Shown: one piece after another, positions 61,993-64,000 of the stretch
Numbering within the stretch: position 1 is the first letter of the stretch
Layout: each line of letters starts with the position of its first letter
Origin: Metellina segmentata
Taxonomy: Eukaryota > Arthropoda > Arachnida > Araneae > Tetragnathidae
Reading direction: 5' to 3'
DNA length: 64,000 bases
Assembly: GCA_947359465.1 (NCBI GenBank)
Contig: OX375881.1
Location: forward strand, 119,532,738 to 119,596,737
Position numbers and translations under genes: made by a program
The notes under the pieces: model-generated
Databases searched by the model: none
Told to the model about the DNA's origin: nothing
The model's input: only the letters and a program-made list of their open reading frames with translations

Positions 61993-63689
61993 GTAAATTC
62001 ATTTCTATTTACTTATCAAGTGGAATTGCTGATATGTTTCTGTAACCTTGCCATTGATAGATTAAAAGATTGCATAATTACTAATCAGAAAATGTGTTTA
62101 GCACAATTAAAGACATAACACAAAAATGTTTTTTCAACACTTTTTCTGAATAATTTCTCACAGTAAATTTTATTCTCCTTTGACATTTTTTGAAAACAAT
62201 CTAGTTCATTGTGTAGATATTTGACTATCATGTTTTCAGTATGAATTACTAAGAGAATTATAACTGTTCATTTGTGAAACTGTTATTTTTATATTATGTC
62301 AGTGTTTTCTATAAAAGTTTAGAAGTTTCATTCAAAGTATGTCTGTTGGAAAACTGAACCAGTCTAAAAACAAACTAAACTTATTGTGGCCAAAAACGGA
62401 CGATCTTGAAACACAAAGTAAACTTTGTATCACCCAACCGTCTTTGAAAAGAGTTTTTTTTTTTTTTTAAATTTGAAAAGAGATCATAACGTTAAATTGA
62501 GAAGGCTTCGAATTCGGTACAAATTTTACTCATAAATATTTGTTATACTGAGAACCTGCTCCATTGTGTGCCATTTGCAAATCATAAGACATATTTTGGC
62601 AGAATGCTTACCTTTTAGCGTTCCTAAACTAAACCAATTTGGTGTTTCTCTTCCTAACAGACATATTTCTAGATCCATATTACACATTTTGCTTATATTT
62701 ATTGCTGACATTGGATTTGTGAAGTATATTTATGTTTTATTATCAATATATAAAATTCAAATACCATTCACTGATCACTGTATCTCAAGAAATACAAGGC
62801 CTAGGAAGCTGATATTTTGCAGGGTGATTCTTCTTATAATGTAGATGTATACTAAGAAAAGATTTTTAAAATTTTGTCTCCTAAGATGCCTAAAATTGAC
62901 TTTTAAGGCCTAACCCAAAAAACAATTTGAAATCGCCATAGCAATAACATTAAGTATAAAACGATTGCTGTACGCAACTCAAATTGCTTTACCAGTGTTG
63001 ATTGAAAAACAATTTTTTTTAAACAAATTAAATTATAATATTTATGCTTTAACTGACTTTTTATTTCTTCCCTTGAGGTTTCCCTAGTGTTATAAATATG
63101 TGTTATTTTTGTTAATAAATCATTATTGTCTCTATCAATATTGTTCAAAAGACTTTTGTCGAATTGTTCTATTTCAGAATATATTCAAGAAGTCGAAATT
63201 CAACACATTTTAAACAGATTTCTTTTCAGAATCCTGCAGTATTACAAGAATCATAATTTCTTTTCTGTTTGCATTTATGTGTTCCAGCATATTACCTATT
63301 GCAGAAATATTATTAAGGAGTTTAGATTTTAATGATTTATGTATTTCCTGCAATGTGTATTACTATATATGGGTAATTTCTTGGAGGTGTTGTATATTTC
63401 GACCAACTTTCTTTAAATCTTTGGTTGAATACGTAATAGAGTGTAGGTTGCTGTTTCATGAAAATAAAAATATATACAAATCAAAACATTTTTAAAGTGT
63501 GTAATTTCTTATTTTAAAACAGACAAGTAAATTTTTTTTTAAATAACTTTTAAAATAAGATGGGTTATGTTAAATTAAAACGGGTAGTCATACTTTGTAG
63601 TTCAATTAATTTCAAAATTTTGATATAGCTTTCAATTGAAAAGCGATTAAATTGCATTTGTTTTTCATGTTTCATGGGTGTTATTGAAA
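61993..63689. other. Intron after exon 40, nothing recognised
   Basis: AT-rich. I looked for the next USP34 block (the conserved region after HSNIP) on the + strand and did not find it, so the next exon lies right of the window or is too divergent to see. Confidence 0.5.
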
Positions 63690-64000
63690 GCTTTTCCACA
63701 GTCAAGTTGTTGTTGTTAATGATCTCCAATGTGATCTGACTCCATCAGACCAGATCAAGGAATCCGTTGACTTTAATGAAATTCAAGACTAGGAGAAGAG
63801 AAGAATGAATCTCCTCCCAGACGAGTCCCAGGTAGTCCAAAATGTGTTCAGGCGATGCTTGATGTCTCTGGCATCTAGGGCAAAGCGAGAAGATCTTGTT
63901 GCCGTCAGAATAAGTAAGGCATTTTATATGGCCACTAGCAAGTCGAGTGAGGCAAGTACTGGACTGCCTGTCACAAGGAAGCAACAGGGAGAGTCCCTGC
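63690..64000 (-). mobile_element. Non-LTR retrotransposon, C-terminal end of the polyprotein, cut by window
   Basis: The minus-strand frame closed by TGA at 63745-63747 reads LTRLASGHIKCLTYSDGNKI, FSLCPRCQRHQASPEHILDY and LLVLNFIKVNGFLDLV. The Cys-x-x-Cys...His...Cys-type arrangement after an RNase H-like tail (SGHIKC, CPRCxxHQASPEHILD) is typical of Jockey-type elements common in spider genomes; here the last Cys of the usual ILDCLGL is Tyr. The frame stays open to the right edge of the window, so the rest of the element lies outside. Confidence 0.72.

Noticed and set aside
1..64000. CRISPR array, operon or phage-like gene cluster
   Set aside because: The window is eukaryotic genic sequence with spliced exons and transposons. 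The regular repeats seen are dispersed SINEs and an AT minisatellite, not spaced arrays.

Overview
This is an AT-rich, intron-dense eukaryotic window. Nearly all of it is one gene on the + strand: the middle part of an orthologue of the giant deubiquitinase USP34 (Drosophila puffyeye is its counterpart). I could place 40 coding exons between 2480 and 61992. Every one is bounded by AG/GT splice sites, and the phases join without a break into 4768 coding bases (1589 codons plus one base). Both ends of the gene lie outside the window: no start codon, promoter, stop codon or poly(A) signal for it is visible. The transposon content (Tc1-like, mariner, Tigger/pogo and several hAT families, tRNA-type SINEs, and a non-LTR RNase H tail of a type I associate with orb-weaver genomes), with the intron-rich, insect-unlike structure, suggests an arachnid, probably a spider. 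That assignment is inference.

Layout: 1-1870 holds a decayed hAT transposase. Exons 1-7 (2480-8997) encode helical scaffold upstream of the catalytic domain. Exons 8-18 (10423-23373) encode the USP catalytic domain: Cys box in exon 8, a Cys-x-x-Cys finger in exon 13, His box in exon 15, and the Asn/Asp of the triad in exon 16. Exons 19-40 (23499-61992) encode the long C-terminal helical scaffold, including an acidic tract in exon 26. The protein therefore looks catalytically competent.

The introns are a transposon catalogue. There are ten sense-strand copies or fragments of one tRNA-type SINE family and one antisense copy of a related SINE. A Tigger/pogo element has terminal inverted repeats (24857-26111). 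A hAT element also has terminal inverted repeats (38838-41236). Two Tc1 elements lie head to head in one intron with intact terminal repeats and TA target duplications (51952-53208 and 53394-54771). There are also a deleted mariner (56626-57380), a ZBED5-like hAT relic (about 57700-59780), several MITEs, a string-of-hairpins repeat, and a truncated non-LTR element running off the right edge.

I see no bacterial-type operon, CRISPR array, or convincing new multi-gene system. The most interesting leftovers are the orientation bias of the SINEs, the hairpin-string repeat, a fold-back palindrome, a 33-bp direct repeat flanking an unknown 326-bp insert, insertions sitting about 50-60 bp from splice acceptors, and a short coding-looking antisense stretch that I could not identify.
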